The notes under the pieces: model-generated
The model's input: only the letters and a program-made list of their open reading frames with translations
Told to the model about the DNA's origin: nothing
Database searches by the model: none
Source: Sphingomonadaceae bacterium
GTDB taxonomy: Bacteria > Pseudomonadota > Alphaproteobacteria > Sphingomonadales > Sphingomonadaceae
DNA length: 64,000 bases
Assembly: GCA_025359425.1 (NCBI GenBank)
Contig: JANYGC010000005.1
Coordinates: forward strand, 1-64,000
Direction of reading: 5' to 3'
Shown here: one piece after another, positions 19,753 through 30,224 of the stretch
Layout: every line of letters starts with the position of its first letter
How positions within the stretch are numbered: the stretch's first letter is position 1
Position numbers and translations under genes: made by a program

Positions 19753-20741
19753 AGGCACTCCTTCCCCTCTCCGCCGCAGTGGCACTGGCCGCGTGCGGCG
19801 TCTCGCAAGGCCAGCCAGCCAAGCCCGCCGCGTCGCCCTATCGCGCCACCTCGGTCGGCCGGATCGATGCCTTGGGCGAAGCGCGCGAACTGGTCGCCGC
19901 CGCCGACGGCGTGATCGCCAGAGTGCTGGTCCAGCGCGGTCAACAGGTCCGCGCCGGGCAAGTACTGCTGATGGTCGATTGCGCGCCGCGCAGCGGCCAG
20001 GCGTCGGCCGCGCTCGCGAGCGCGCAGCAAAGCGGTGCCAGTGCGGCCCTGGTCGCAGCAGGCCCGCGCGCCGAGACGATCGCCGCCGCGCGCGCCTCGC
20101 TTGCGGAAGCCGAAGCGCGGCTCGCCAATGCGCAGCAAGCGCTCGATCGCGCCGCCGCGCTGGTTGGCCGCGGCTTTGTGTCGCGCCGCGATCTTGAAGC
20201 CCGCACCGCCGAACGTGACGGCGCCAGAGCCGCGCGTGACCGGGCGCAAGCGCAACTGGCCGAGCTCGCCAATGGCGCGCGCCCACTTGAACGCGTCGCC
20301 GCCGCTGCCGGTGCGCGCGCCCAGCGCGGCGCAGCGCAAGCCGCCGCCGCAGCGCTCGGCCAGTGCGAACTGCGCAGCCCGATCGACGGCCAGGTGCTGC
20401 AAGTGCTGCGCCGCGAGGGCGAGTTTTCCGGCGCAAGCCAAGGCACCCCGCTGCTGGTGGTGGGCGACATGCGCAGCCGGATCGTGCGCGCCGAAGTGGG
20501 CGAACGCGACACCGCCGGAATCGCGATCGGCGCGCCGGTCGAAGTGTGGATCGACGGCTCCCCCCGCCGCTGGCGCGGCCACGTCAGCGAACTTGCCGCG
20601 CTGATGGGCCGCCGCACCGCGCGCTCGCTCGACCCGACCGACCGCTTCGACCGCGATGTGCGCGAGGCAATTATCGTGATCGACGACCCGGACCTGCCCG
20701 CAGTCGCCGGACTGCGCGTTACTGTGGGATTCAAGCAATGA
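19749..20741 (+). CDS. HlyD/DevB-type membrane fusion protein
   Basis: MKALLPLSAAVALAACG lipoprotein signal; biotinyl-lipoyl-like GVIARVLVQRGQQVRAGQVLLMVD; long coiled coil; ATGA overlap with upstream gene. Confidence 0.85.
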   Translation: MKALLPLSAAVALAACGVSQGQPAKPAASPYRATSVGRIDALGEARELVAAADGVIARVLVQRGQQVRAGQVLLMVDCAPRSGQASAALASAQQSGASAALVAAGPRAETIAAARASLAEAEARLANAQQALDRAAALVGRGFVSRRDLEARTAERDGARAARDRAQAQLAELANGARPLERVAAAAGARAQRGAAQAAAAALGQCELRSPIDGQVLQVLRREGEFSGASQGTPLLVVGDMRSRIVRAEVGERDTAGIAIGAPVEVWIDGSPRRWRGHVSELAALMGRRTARSLDPTDRFDRDVREAIIVIDDPDLPAVAGLRVTVGFKQ

Positions 20742-21394
20742 GTGCGCAGGTGCTGATGCTCGACGGGCTGGCCCGCTCGATGATCGAGGGGGATCAGGAA
20801 AAGCGCATGCTCGCGCCGCTCACCCGCAATTTCGCGCCGGGCAAGCTGCATGTGGTGAGCGGACCATCGGGCGTGGGCAAGACCACGCTGCTGTCGCTGC
20901 TCGCGCTGGCGGTGCCGCCCAGCCGGGGGATGCTGCATTGGGGCCACACCCCGCTATCGCAACTCAAGCCCGCTGCTGCCGCCGCGTGGCGCCGGGCCAA
21001 TCTGGGGCTGATCTTCCAGACCAGCCGGCTGGTTTCGGTGATGACGGCTTACGAGAACGTGTGCTTCGGCGGCCAGATCCGCGGGCTCGACGTCCGCACT
21101 GAGGCGCACCGGCTGCTCGATGGGTTCGGCCTGGCCGACAAGAAGCGCCAGCTCCCCGGCCAGCTGTCGGGCGGCGAAAAGCAGCGGGTGGCGATTGCCC
21201 AGGCGCTGGCTTGTGCCCCGGCGCTGCTGCTCGCCGATGAACCCACCGCGGCGCTGGATGCGGCCAATGCCGCGTTCGTCGCCGATACACTCAAAAGTTA
21301 TGCCCGCGCGCAAGGATCCACCGTGATCTGCGTCAGCCACGACCGCACCGTCATCGATGCCGCCGATGACTTGCTCCTCCTCGAACGGTCCTAG
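20738..21394 (+). CDS. ABC transporter ATP-binding protein (DevA/LolD-like)
   Basis: VVSGPSGVGKTTLLSLLAL (Walker A), LSGGEKQRVAIAQAL (signature), ALLLADEPTAALD (Walker B). Confidence 0.93.
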   Translation: MSAQVLMLDGLARSMIEGDQEKRMLAPLTRNFAPGKLHVVSGPSGVGKTTLLSLLALAVPPSRGMLHWGHTPLSQLKPAAAAAWRRANLGLIFQTSRLVSVMTAYENVCFGGQIRGLDVRTEAHRLLDGFGLADKKRQLPGQLSGGEKQRVAIAQALACAPALLLADEPTAALDAANAAFVADTLKSYARAQGSTVICVSHDRTVIDAADDLLLLERS

Positions 21395-21402
21395 GACCAC
21401 CC

Positions 21403-22275
21403 ATGCACAACGAACGATTTTTCGACCAGACGCTGGAAATGATCAACCGCGGCGCGATTCACGTCGCAGTGCCGATGCTGACGGGCAAATTATACAATGC
21501 GTTTGCCGATCCCGCGCGCTGGGCCGAAACCCGCGCCAGCCTGCATCGCCACGCGCTTCTTCCGGTCTTGATGCAGGATCCGCTGGCCGCGCACAGCGCC
21601 AGGCGGCCGCGCGGCTATCAGGGTGATGCCGGGTTGATCGACCTGATCTACGACATGGAGCCGCCAGCCGGAACTAGCGATTTCAGCCGCAAGTTCTTCG
21701 AGGTGACGGTCCAGTTTCAGGCGCCCGAAGCGGTTCGCCAGCGGCGGATCGCCGCCGAGCCGATGGTTGCGAAGGCTCACCACGCGGGGCAGCGGGTGCT
21801 GGTGCTGGCCTGCGGCCACTTCCGCGAGGGCGATCCGTTGACCAGTGCCGACCTGCGCCAGTTCACTCTGGTCGATCAGGATGCGCTGTCGCTCGAACGG
21901 GTGCGCGCTCAGCATGGCGCAGCGATCAATCTGGTCGAGGCAAACGTGTTTCGGTATTTGCGCCAGGCCGCCAAGCAGGGTCAGACCTTTGACCTGATCT
22001 ATACCCTGGGGCTGACCGATTATCTCGATACCCGCGCGATGCAGCTGCTGCACCGGCTGATGAAGTCTTGCCTCGCTCCCGGCGGCCGGATCGTGTTGGC
22101 CAATTTTGCGCCCAATCACCTCAGCATCGGCTGGATGGAAGCGGTGATGGACTGGCAGCTGATCTACCGCGACGAAGCCGAGCTGGAGGGCTACGCGCGG
22201 GAGATCGGCCTGACCGCCCGAACCTGGCGCGATCCGACCGATTCGGTAGTCTGGTGCGAAATGACCGGCGGTTGA
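21403..22275 (+). CDS. SAM-dependent methyltransferase-like protein
   Basis: VLVLACGHFREGDPL...DLIYTLGLTDYLDTRAMQLLHRLMKSCLAPGGRIVLANF; starts 8 bp after the ABC ATPase gene. Confidence 0.75.
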   Translation: MHNERFFDQTLEMINRGAIHVAVPMLTGKLYNAFADPARWAETRASLHRHALLPVLMQDPLAAHSARRPRGYQGDAGLIDLIYDMEPPAGTSDFSRKFFEVTVQFQAPEAVRQRRIAAEPMVAKAHHAGQRVLVLACGHFREGDPLTSADLRQFTLVDQDALSLERVRAQHGAAINLVEANVFRYLRQAAKQGQTFDLIYTLGLTDYLDTRAMQLLHRLMKSCLAPGGRIVLANFAPNHLSIGWMEAVMDWQLIYRDEAELEGYAREIGLTARTWRDPTDSVVWCEMTGG

Positions 22276-22369
22276 CCTCTGTGGGCCCTGTTCGGATCGG
22301 CAATGCCGAATCCTGCGGGCGGACATAGACGGCTTGTCTCCGCCGACAATCGGGCTAGCCTGCCCGCCC

Positions 22370-23607
22370 ATGAAGCATTTCGTCACTGCGCTTGTCGCTC
22401 TCGTCCTGCCCTTGCAGCCGCTCCTCGCCGCGCAGCCGCTGCAACCCGCCGAAGCGACCGCGATCGATGCGGCGGTGACCAAGGCGCTTAAGGAAACCGG
22501 GGTGCCCTCGGCCGAGATCGCGGTGGTCCGCGACGGACAGATCGTGCTGAGCCGCGCCTGGGGCAAACCGTCGGAGACGCTGACCCAGCCCGACGCAGCA
22601 CTACCCTACCAGATCGCCTCCAATTCCAAACAATTCCTCGCCGCGCTGCTGCTGTTGCTCGAGAACGACGGCAAGATCGACCTTGATGACAGGGTCTCCA
22701 AATGGCTGCCCGAGCTGCCCGACGGGGGCAAGATCACCGTGCGCCAATTGCTCTCACACACCTCGGGGTTGCAAGATTTCTGGCCGCAGGACTATTCATT
22801 CGCGGCGATGGAGCGCCCGGTCGCGCCGATGGATATCGTCCGCCGCTGGGGGATGAAGCCGCTCGATTACACGCCCGGCACGCGCTGGCAATATTCGAAC
22901 ACCGGCTTTGTCGTGGCCGGCCTGATCGCCGAAAAGGCTGGCTGTGGGCGGCGGGCGAGCTTAGCATGACCGCGGCGGAACTGGCCAAGTGGGATATCGC
23001 GCGGATGAACCGGACGCTGCTCCCGCGCGAGGACTGGGAAGAGATGGAGCGTCCGGTGCAACTCGCCGACGGCACCCACACCAGCTACGGCCTCGGCGTT
23101 TCCCGGACCCTGGTCGGCGACCGCTGGGTCGTCGATCACGGCGGCGAATCGGTTGGGTTCCTGTCGCAGAACTCGGTGTGGGTCGATGACAAGATCGCAA
23201 TCGTGGTGCTGACCAACGGCGACTTTGCCGGGGTGCAGGATGAGCTGACCGAGCGGATCGCCGAAATCGTGCTGCCCAAGGCGGTCCAGACGAACATCGG
23301 CGAAGTGTCCCGGCTGGACGATGTACGCACCACGCTGGTGAAAATCAGCGGTGGCAAATTCGATCCGGCGCTGTTTACCGACAATGGGCGTTACTATTTC
23401 AACGCGCAGACGCTGGACGATTACCGCTCAAGCCTGCGCGGCCTCGGCCCGCTCAAGTCGGTCACCGCGACCCGTCCGCCGCGGCTGCGCGGCGGCTTCG
23501 TCAACCGGGTGTTCCGGCTGCACTACGCCAAGAAGGCGCTGACCCTGATCACCTATGCCGAGCCCGGCACCAAAGGCCGGTGGGAGCAGTTCATGATCAC
23601 GCCGTGA
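22370..23607 (+). pseudogene. Serine hydrolase (beta-lactamase/S12 family), internal deletion plus frameshift
   Basis: Frame 1: IASNSKQFLAALLLLLENDGKIDLDDRVSKWLPEL...YSNTGFVVAGLIAEKAG. Frame 2 resumes: GWLWAAGELSMTAAELAKWD...VDHGGESVGFLSQNSVW. Junction near 22940-22950. Confidence 0.8.
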
Positions 23608-23617
23608 GCGCCGCGCG

Positions 23618-24601
23618 TCAAAGCCAGCCGATCCGCCTGAACCGGAAGAACAGCCCCCCGCAGATCGACGCGATCAGCGCGACGACAGCCGGATAGCCCC
23701 ACTTGTGGTGCAGTTCGGGCATATATTCGAAATTCATCCCGTAGATCCCGGCAATCGCGGTCGGCACCGCGAGAATCGCGGCGTAAGCGGCCAGTTGCCG
23801 GGTCATGTCGCCCTGGCGGTGCTGTTCGAGCAAGGCGGCGGTTTCGACGATGCTCGCCAAAGTCTCGCGCAAGCCTTCCATTCGCACCATCGTGCGCTTG
23901 ACGTGATCGAGCACATCGCGGAACCAGACCCGCGCGCCGGGATCGATCACCGCCAGTTCGGTCGTCGCCAGCCGTTCGCACACTTCGACCATCGGGCCGA
24001 TCACCCGCACAAACCGGCGGAACTGGCGCCGCAACCGGAAAATCCGGCGGATCGTCGAAGGTTCGGGGAAGACGTCGATCGCCCGTTCTTCCAGCACCTG
24101 CACGCCTTCCTCCAGCCGTTCGATCACCGGCAGATAGCCATCGACGATGAAATCTAGGATCGCGTGCGCGGCGTAGTCGGGCCCTTCGGCGAGCCGTTCG
24201 GGCACGCTTTCCAGCCGCGCCCGCAGATCATTGTGCGCGCGGGTCGAGCCAATCCGCACCGTCACCAGGAAATTGCTGCCAAGGAAGATCGCGGTCTGCC
24301 CGTAGCAGATGTTCTCGCCCTCTTCGATCGCCGCGGTACGCGCGACGATGAAGAGGTGTTGGCCGTAGATCTCGATTTTGGGGATCTGCTGGGGGTTGAC
24401 CGCATCCTCGATCGCCAGCGGGTGCAGGCCGAACTGGGTGCGCACCAGCTCGATTTCCTTGGCCGTAGGATCGTTCAGCCCGACCCAGTCGAACTGCGTG
24501 CCCTTCGGCAGCACATGCTCCAACCCGTCGATGACGAGCGGTTCCTTCTTGGGTTTTCCGCTGGCATAGCGGCGGGCGGCAATGATCGACATCGGCTGCA
24601 T
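23618..24601 (-). CDS. corA: Magnesium/cobalt transporter CorA
   Basis: C-terminal IYGMNFEYMPEL (GMN motif) and two TM helices. Confidence 0.92.
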   Translation of the reverse strand: MQPMSIIAARRYASGKPKKEPLVIDGLEHVLPKGTQFDWVGLNDPTAKEIELVRTQFGLHPLAIEDAVNPQQIPKIEIYGQHLFIVARTAAIEEGENICYGQTAIFLGSNFLVTVRIGSTRAHNDLRARLESVPERLAEGPDYAAHAILDFIVDGYLPVIERLEEGVQVLEERAIDVFPEPSTIRRIFRLRRQFRRFVRVIGPMVEVCERLATTELAVIDPGARVWFRDVLDHVKRTMVRMEGLRETLASIVETAALLEQHRQGDMTRQLAAYAAILAVPTAIAGIYGMNFEYMPELHHKWGYPAVVALIASICGGLFFRFRRIGWL

Positions 24602-24695
24602 GTGGCAAAGTGATGCAGGACTGGCAATAAGCCACAGGATTTGTTAAGCGGGCGGTTAATGCTGACCGCAGTGTCAGCGACCGGGAGCTTTGCAC

Positions 24696-26198
24696 ATGAA
24701 CATGGTCACGATCGCGTCCTCTGGGCCTGCCCCAATCCTCGACATGATCATCATCGGAGCCGGAATCTCGGGGATCGGCATGGCGGTGCACATGAAGCGC
24801 GATTGCCCGGGCAAGTCCATCGCGGTGCTCGAACGCCGCGACAATCTTGGCGGGACCTGGGATCTGTTCCGCTACCCCGGCATCCGCTCGGACAGCGACA
24901 TGCACACGCTGGGCTTTTCGTTCGAACCGTGGACTCACGAAAAGGCGATCGCCGACGGCCCCTCGATCCTCGATTACCTGAACATGATCACCGCCAAGTA
25001 TGATCTCGCCAAGGACATGCAGTTCGGGCGCAAGGTCGTCTCGGCCGAATGGGACAGCAAGACCGCGTGCTGGTCGGTCACCACCGAAGCCGCCGACGGC
25101 ACCACGCAATTGCTGCGCGGGCGCTTCCTGTTCCTCGGTTCGGGCTACTATGATTATGACAGCCCCTATGACGCCGGTTTCGCCGGGCGCGACACGTTCA
25201 AGGGCCAGGTGCTCCATCCGCAGTTCTGGCCGAACGACCTCGACTATGCGGGCAAAAAGGTTGTCGTGATCGGTTCGGGTGCCACGGCAGTGACGATCGT
25301 CCCCGCCATGGCCCAAAACGGCGCCGAACATGTCACCATGCTTCAGCGTACCCCGACCTGGATGGCCAGTCGCCCGTCCAAGGACGCCTTCGCCAACGCC
25401 TTGCGCAAGGTGCTGCCCGAAGGGCTCGCCTATCGGCTGACCCGCGCCAAGAACATTTTCCTGGGTGATCTGATGTTCAAGCGCGCGCGGACCCAGCCCG
25501 AAAAGGCCAAGGCGTTCCTGACCAAGCAAGTGCAAGGCCACCTTGGGGAGCACTACGACGAACAGGCGTTCACCCCGCCCTACAACCCGTGGGACCAGCG
25601 GCTGTGCCTGGTGCCCGACGCCGATTTCTTCGAGGCGATCAAAGCGGGCAAGGCCGGGGTTGTCACCGACCAGATCGACAGCTTCGACGAGACCGGGATC
25701 AAGCTCAATTCGGGCAAGCACCTCGACGCCGACATCATCGTCACCGCCACCGGCCTGACAATGAGCTTTGCCGGCAAAATCGCGATGAGCGTCGACGGCC
25801 AGCCGATCGATTTCAGCCAGCACTATTTCTACCGCAACTGCATGTTCTCGAACGTGCCAAATCTGGCCGGGGTGTTCGGCTATCTCAACGCCAGCTGGAC
25901 GCTGCGGGTCGATATCGTCGCGCAGTATATCACGCGGCTGCTCCGCCAGATGGACGCTTACGGCGCGGTTGCGGCGACCCCGGCGATGGCCAGCGGAGCC
26001 GAGCCCGAGATTGACGACATTTTCGATTTCTCCTCAGGCTATATCCAGCGCGGCAAGGACCAGATGCCCAAGAACGCGGCCACGCTGCCGTGGCGGCTCA
26101 ACCAGGAATACCGCAAGGACCGGATCGACATGCGGCAAGCTCCGATCGACGATGGCGTGCTGGAATTTGTGCGGGCGCGGGAACTGGTCGGGGGTTAG
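24696..26198 (+). CDS. Flavin-containing / Baeyer-Villiger-type monooxygenase
   Basis: MIIIGAGISGIGMAVHMKRDCPGKSIAVLERRDNLGGTWDLFRYPGIRSDSDMHTLGF; second Rossmann VVVIGSGATAVTIVPAMA. Confidence 0.9.
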   Translation: MNMVTIASSGPAPILDMIIIGAGISGIGMAVHMKRDCPGKSIAVLERRDNLGGTWDLFRYPGIRSDSDMHTLGFSFEPWTHEKAIADGPSILDYLNMITAKYDLAKDMQFGRKVVSAEWDSKTACWSVTTEAADGTTQLLRGRFLFLGSGYYDYDSPYDAGFAGRDTFKGQVLHPQFWPNDLDYAGKKVVVIGSGATAVTIVPAMAQNGAEHVTMLQRTPTWMASRPSKDAFANALRKVLPEGLAYRLTRAKNIFLGDLMFKRARTQPEKAKAFLTKQVQGHLGEHYDEQAFTPPYNPWDQRLCLVPDADFFEAIKAGKAGVVTDQIDSFDETGIKLNSGKHLDADIIVTATGLTMSFAGKIAMSVDGQPIDFSQHYFYRNCMFSNVPNLAGVFGYLNASWTLRVDIVAQYITRLLRQMDAYGAVAATPAMASGAEPEIDDIFDFSSGYIQRGKDQMPKNAATLPWRLNQEYRKDRIDMRQAPIDDGVLEFVRARELVGG

Positions 26199-26238
26199 TC
26201 AAAAAGGAGTTCGCGCAGAGGCGCAGGATCAAGAGAGA

Positions 26239-26369
26239 GTTCGCGCAAAGGCCGCAAAGACCGCAGAGTTGTTTTGCGCCGCAGGCTAGTTTTGGGAGTC
26301 GATCAGGACAGACTGCGGCTGCGCCGCAATGCCCATTTTCTTTGCGGCCTTTGCGGTCTTTGCGCGAAC
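26239..26369. repeat. Imperfect inverted repeat (GTTCGCGCAAAGGCCGCAAAGACCGCAGAG type)
   Basis: GTTCGCGCAAAGGCCGCAAAGACCGCAGAG (26239-26268) versus CTTTGCGGCCTTTGCGGTCTTTGCGCGAAC near 26340-26369; a partial copy occurs near 30015-30035. Confidence 0.8.
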
Positions 26370-26407
26370 CAATTGCCCACCAGAGCGCTTTCAACTAACC
26401 CACCCGA

Positions 26408-27169
26408 ATGACCACCACCCCCCGCATCTGGAAAGCCGCGCTGCTGGTGATTGGCGACGAGATTCTCTCGGGCCGCACCCAGGACAAGAACATTGCGCAG
26501 GTCGCTTCGTGGCTGGGGGTGCAAGGCATCCGGCTCGCCGAAGTGCGCGTCGTGGCCGACGATACCGCTGCGATTGTCGAGGCGGTCAACGCGCTGCGCG
26601 CACGCAATGACTACCTGTTCACCACCGGCGGGATCGGCCCCACCCACGATGACATCACCGTCGATGCGGTGGCCGAGGCGCTCGGGGTCGAGGTGGTGAT
26701 CCACCCCGAAGCCCGCGCGATTCTCGAACGCTATTACGAAACCCGCGGCGGGCTCAACGAGGCCCGGCTGCGGATGGCGCGGGTGCCCGATGGCGCCGAG
26801 CTCATCCCCAACCGCATGTCCGGTGCGCCCGGTATCCAGATCGGCAACGTGTTCCTGATGGCCGGGGTCCCCTCGATCACCGCAGGGATGCTCGATGCGC
26901 TGACCGGCGCGCTCGAGGGCGGGTTGCCGCTGCTCAGCCAGACCGTCGGCAGCTGGGCCGCCGAAAGCGAAGTCGCCGACCTGTTGCGCGAAACCGAACG
27001 CGCGCACGACGGTTGCGTGATCGGCAGCTATCCGTTTTTCCGGGAGGGCAAGGTCGGCGCGAATTTCGTGGTTCGATCGGTCGACGCGGCCAAGCTTGAG
27101 GACTGCTGCGAGGCACTGGTCATCGGTTTGCGCGCGCTTGGCCGCGAGGCCGTGCCGGGTGGGGTTTGA
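26408..27169 (+). CDS. Molybdopterin-binding / CinA N-terminal domain protein
   Basis: AALLVIGDEILSGRTQDKNIAQVASWL...FTTGGIGPTHDDITVDAVAEALG. Confidence 0.9.
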   Translation: MTTTPRIWKAALLVIGDEILSGRTQDKNIAQVASWLGVQGIRLAEVRVVADDTAAIVEAVNALRARNDYLFTTGGIGPTHDDITVDAVAEALGVEVVIHPEARAILERYYETRGGLNEARLRMARVPDGAELIPNRMSGAPGIQIGNVFLMAGVPSITAGMLDALTGALEGGLPLLSQTVGSWAAESEVADLLRETERAHDGCVIGSYPFFREGKVGANFVVRSVDAAKLEDCCEALVIGLRALGREAVPGGV

Positions 27170-27194
27170 AGCCGTTGCCAAAGCTGCCTTTACC

Positions 27195-27722
27195 ATGAGC
27201 GCATTTGCGTTTGCCGCCATCGCCCCTGCTCAATCATCGCAGCGCGCCGCATTCGAAGCGACGCTCGCCGCGCACGACAGCGCGACCGAGGCCTTGTCCA
27301 CCTGGTGCGAGGCGCGCGGGATCGCTCGCCCGGCGCAGATCGTGGCGCGCCCGGTCAGCGGAACTCCGGCCAAGCCGCCCAAGGGCCTGCGCCGCCTGCT
27401 GGGGGTGGGGCCGAAGGAGCCGCTCGGCTATCGCCATGTCGAACTGACTTGCGGCGGCCACATGCTGTCCTCGGCGCATAACTGGTATGTTCCGGGCCGC
27501 CTGACCGCAGAAATGAACGCCGCGCTGGCCGCTTCGCACATTCCGTTCGGCAAGATCGCCGCGCCCTTGCACTACCAGCGCGAGCCACTGGAAATTCTGT
27601 CCAAGCCCCCGCGCGATTGCCCGGCGAATACGATTTCGGCGCACCGGGCGCTGTTGCGGCTGCCCGATGGGCGCGCGCTGGCCTATGTTCTTGAATGCTA
27701 TACTTCTGACAACTTGAAGTAA
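27195..27722 (+). CDS. Hypothetical secreted protein
   Basis: Signal-like N-terminus MSAFAFAAIAPAQS; coding-like composition; family not recognised. Confidence 0.55.
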   Translation: MSAFAFAAIAPAQSSQRAAFEATLAAHDSATEALSTWCEARGIARPAQIVARPVSGTPAKPPKGLRRLLGVGPKEPLGYRHVELTCGGHMLSSAHNWYVPGRLTAEMNAALAASHIPFGKIAAPLHYQREPLEILSKPPRDCPANTISAHRALLRLPDGRALAYVLECYTSDNLK

Positions 27723-27814
27723 TTTGGCGTCACCGCGAGGCGGATCGCGCGCCTGCGTAACTTTAACTTAACCACGCGGGTTAATCCCAGTGCGAGACAG
27801 TCGCCGCGCGCTTC

Positions 27815-28276
27815 ATGCCGGCCCCCGGTAGCCACGCTGCCGCCGCGCTCGACAACTCTGGCGCCAGCCTCGATCCGCTGCTGTCGCGGCGCGAGCAGAT
27901 CGTCGCCGGGATCGCCGCAACCGACCATTCGCCGCTCCAGCGCCGCAAGCGGCCCTCGGGGCTCGGCATGTCCGGGCGGATCAACCGCGCGGTCACCCGC
28001 AACGCCGATCACCGCGCCGAGCGCCGCTACGCCGATGCCATCCCCGAAGGCACCGCGCTGGCCATCGGCGGCGAGAACGTCCGCGTGCTCAACGTCTCGC
28101 CCAGCGGGATCAAGGTCGGCGGTCTGCCCGCAACGGCGGAAATCGGCGCCCAGATCGACCTCGCGTTGGAAGGCTTCCCCGCGATGACCGGGTGGGTGGT
28201 GTGGATGGGCGGCAGCGACGCCGGGATCGCGCTGCCCGAGGCCTCGATCGAGTTGTTTGACCGGTCGGCGGCCTGA
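27815..28276 (+). CDS. PilZ domain protein
   Basis: [53 protein letters not shown]. Confidence 0.75.
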   Translation: MPAPGSHAAAALDNSGASLDPLLSRREQIVAGIAATDHSPLQRRKRPSGLGMSGRINRAVTRNADHRAERRYADAIPEGTALAIGGENVRVLNVSPSGIKVGGLPATAEIGAQIDLALEGFPAMTGWVVWMGGSDAGIALPEASIELFDRSAA

Positions 28277-28346
28277 TCGACGTTTTGAAGGTGCACATCT
28301 ATTCGACGTGCCGAAGGGCGGCTTTGGGGTGGAAAGCGGACAAAGC

Positions 28347-28721
28347 TTACGAGGCCGCATCTAGCTGGCGGATCGGAATCACCACATTCTTACCGATTAG
28401 ATGGCGCTTCACTCTTAGCTCGCGGGATAGGCAAAGAGCCCATTCACGTTGGGCAGGCTCGCCCGTGGCTGTGCATCGATCAAGTAAGCCCGCTCTGTTG
28501 ACCCTGCATGTAAGGCTCACGCCACCTGATAGATCCACGTCCGTTTGCCTCGGCGCACACGCAGCGACGGTTTCCGATGACGGGGGAGAGATCCAATCCT
28601 TGGTCTTAATGCGTGTGGGTGCGTCTGACGATGCGCCGATCAACACGAGCGCGGCCACAGGGAAGACAAGCGTTTTCGACCGAAGGGTCAGCATGCTACC
28701 AATATGTCTTGATTGCCCCAC
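28347..28721 (-). CDS. Hypothetical secreted protein
   Basis: N-terminal hydrophobic segment; [28 protein letters not shown] faintly resembles TonB C-terminal folds. Confidence 0.45.
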   Translation of the reverse strand: MGQSRHIGSMLTLRSKTLVFPVAALVLIGASSDAPTRIKTKDWISPPSSETVAACAPRQTDVDLSGGVSLTCRVNRAGLLDRCTATGEPAQREWALCLSRELRVKRHLIGKNVVIPIRQLDAAS

Positions 28722-28784
28722 GTCCGCAATCGGGTCGAAAGCTGTCGTTGCTCATAAGCTCGCAAATGGCACACCGTACAAACA

Positions 28785-28822
28785 AAAAGGGCCGGGGAAG
28801 CGTCTGCTTCCCCGGCCCTTTT
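28785..28822 (-). terminator. Rho-independent terminator of rplK-rplA (possibly bidirectional)
   Basis: AAAAGGGCCGGGGAAGC-GTCT-GCTTCCCCGGCCCTTTTGTT, perfect stem with T-rich tails on both strands. Confidence 0.88.
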
Positions 28823-28841
28823 GTTATGCTAGCCCGAGTGC

Positions 28842-29540
28842 TTACGCCCCCTGGATCGCCGCTACGTCGATCTTCAGGCCGGGGCCCATCGACGAGCTGA
28901 CCGATACCTTCTGCAGGTATTTGCCTTTGGCGCCGGCTGGCTTGGCCTTGACGATCGCGTCGAGGAACGCGTCGAAGTTGGCCTTGAGCTGGTCGTTCGA
29001 GAATGACAGCTTGCCGATCCCGCCGTGGATGATCCCGGCCTTTTCGACGCGGAATTCGATCTGGCCGCCCTTGGCTGCCTTGACCGCTTCGGCGACGTTC
29101 GGGGTGACGGTGCCCAGCTTCGGGTTCGGCATCAGGCCCTTGGGACCCAGCACCTTGCCGAGCCGGCCGACCACACCCATCATGTCCGGCGTGGCGATCA
29201 CGCGGCCATAATCGAGGTTACCGGCCTGCATGTCTTCGAGCAGGTCTTCGGCGCCAACCTTGTCGGCTCCGGCAGCGAGCGCCTTTTCGGCGTTTTCACC
29301 GCGCGCGAACACCGCAACCTTGACGTCCTTGCCGGTGCCCGAAGGCAGCACGACCATGCCGCGGACCATCTGGTCGGCGTGGCGCGGATCGACGCCCAGG
29401 TTGAGCGCAATTTCAAAGCCCTCATCGAACTTGGTGGTCTTGAGGTCCTTGAGCAGCTGGATCGCATCGGCGACGCCATAGAGCTGCTGGTTATCGCCGA
29501 GCTTTTCAGTCAGCATCTTGGCTTTCTTCGACTGTGCCAT
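28842..29540 (-). CDS. rplA: 50S ribosomal protein L1
   Basis: [33 protein letters not shown]...[19 protein letters not shown]. Confidence 0.97.
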   Translation of the reverse strand: MAQSKKAKMLTEKLGDNQQLYGVADAIQLLKDLKTTKFDEGFEIALNLGVDPRHADQMVRGMVVLPSGTGKDVKVAVFARGENAEKALAAGADKVGAEDLLEDMQAGNLDYGRVIATPDMMGVVGRLGKVLGPKGLMPNPKLGTVTPNVAEAVKAAKGGQIEFRVEKAGIIHGGIGKLSFSNDQLKANFDAFLDAIVKAKPAGAKGKYLQKVSVSSSMGPGLKIDVAAIQGA

Positions 29541-29544
29541 GTGC

Positions 29545-29976
29545 TTAGCCCTCCACCACGGTGAGACCCATCGAACGGGCCGAGCCCTCGATGATCTTGG
29601 TCGCTTGTTCGATCGAGTTGGCCGAAAGATCGGCAAACTTGGTTTGCGCAATTTCAGTCAGCTGCGCGCGGGTGATTGTGCCGCCCGAAATCTTGCCCGG
29701 CTCCTTCGAACCCGACTTGAGCCCGGCGGCCTTCTTGATCAGAAACGATGCCGGCGGGGTCTTGGTCACGAAGGTAAAGCTGCGGTCGGCATAGACGGTG
29801 ATGATCGTGGGGATCGGCATGCTGGTTTCAAGGTCCTGCGTGGCGGCGTTGAACGCCTTGCAGAATTCCATGATGTTGACGCCGCGCTGACCCAGCGCCG
29901 GACCGATTGGCGGGGATGGTGTTGCTTTGCCCGCGGGCACCTGCAACTTGATATAGCCTTCAATCTTCTTGGCCAC
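29545..29976 (-). CDS. rplK: 50S ribosomal protein L11
   Basis: (V)[45 protein letters not shown] start at 29976. Confidence 0.97.
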   Translation of the reverse strand: MAKKIEGYIKLQVPAGKATPSPPIGPALGQRGVNIMEFCKAFNAATQDLETSMPIPTIITVYADRSFTFVTKTPPASFLIKKAAGLKSGSKEPGKISGGTITRAQLTEIAQTKFADLSANSIEQATKIIEGSARSMGLTVVEG

Positions 29977-30224
29977 GGGGGGCCTCCTTTCGTCCTGTTG
30001 GTGCTTTGCATGTTTTGCGCAAAGGCCGCAGAGTAAGTGGTCAGACAGCCGTGCGAACACAGCCTTCCACGGGGATTTGCCGCAGGAATGCCTGCCGCAA
30101 GCGCGCGCCCATAAAGCGCCCGGGGGCAAATGTGAAGCGGAAACGGCGGCAAACCGGATTGCGCAAATTCTGAAGCGCCATAGGATAGCGCCGCAGCGGC
30201 AATCCTGCCGCAGGGGACCAACCG

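Noticed and set aside
26239-26369. Possible small CRISPR or transposon ends
   Set aside because: A single inverted-repeat pair with internal CGCAAAG-type microrepeats; no spacers, no ORF; better described as a dispersed intergenic repeat.
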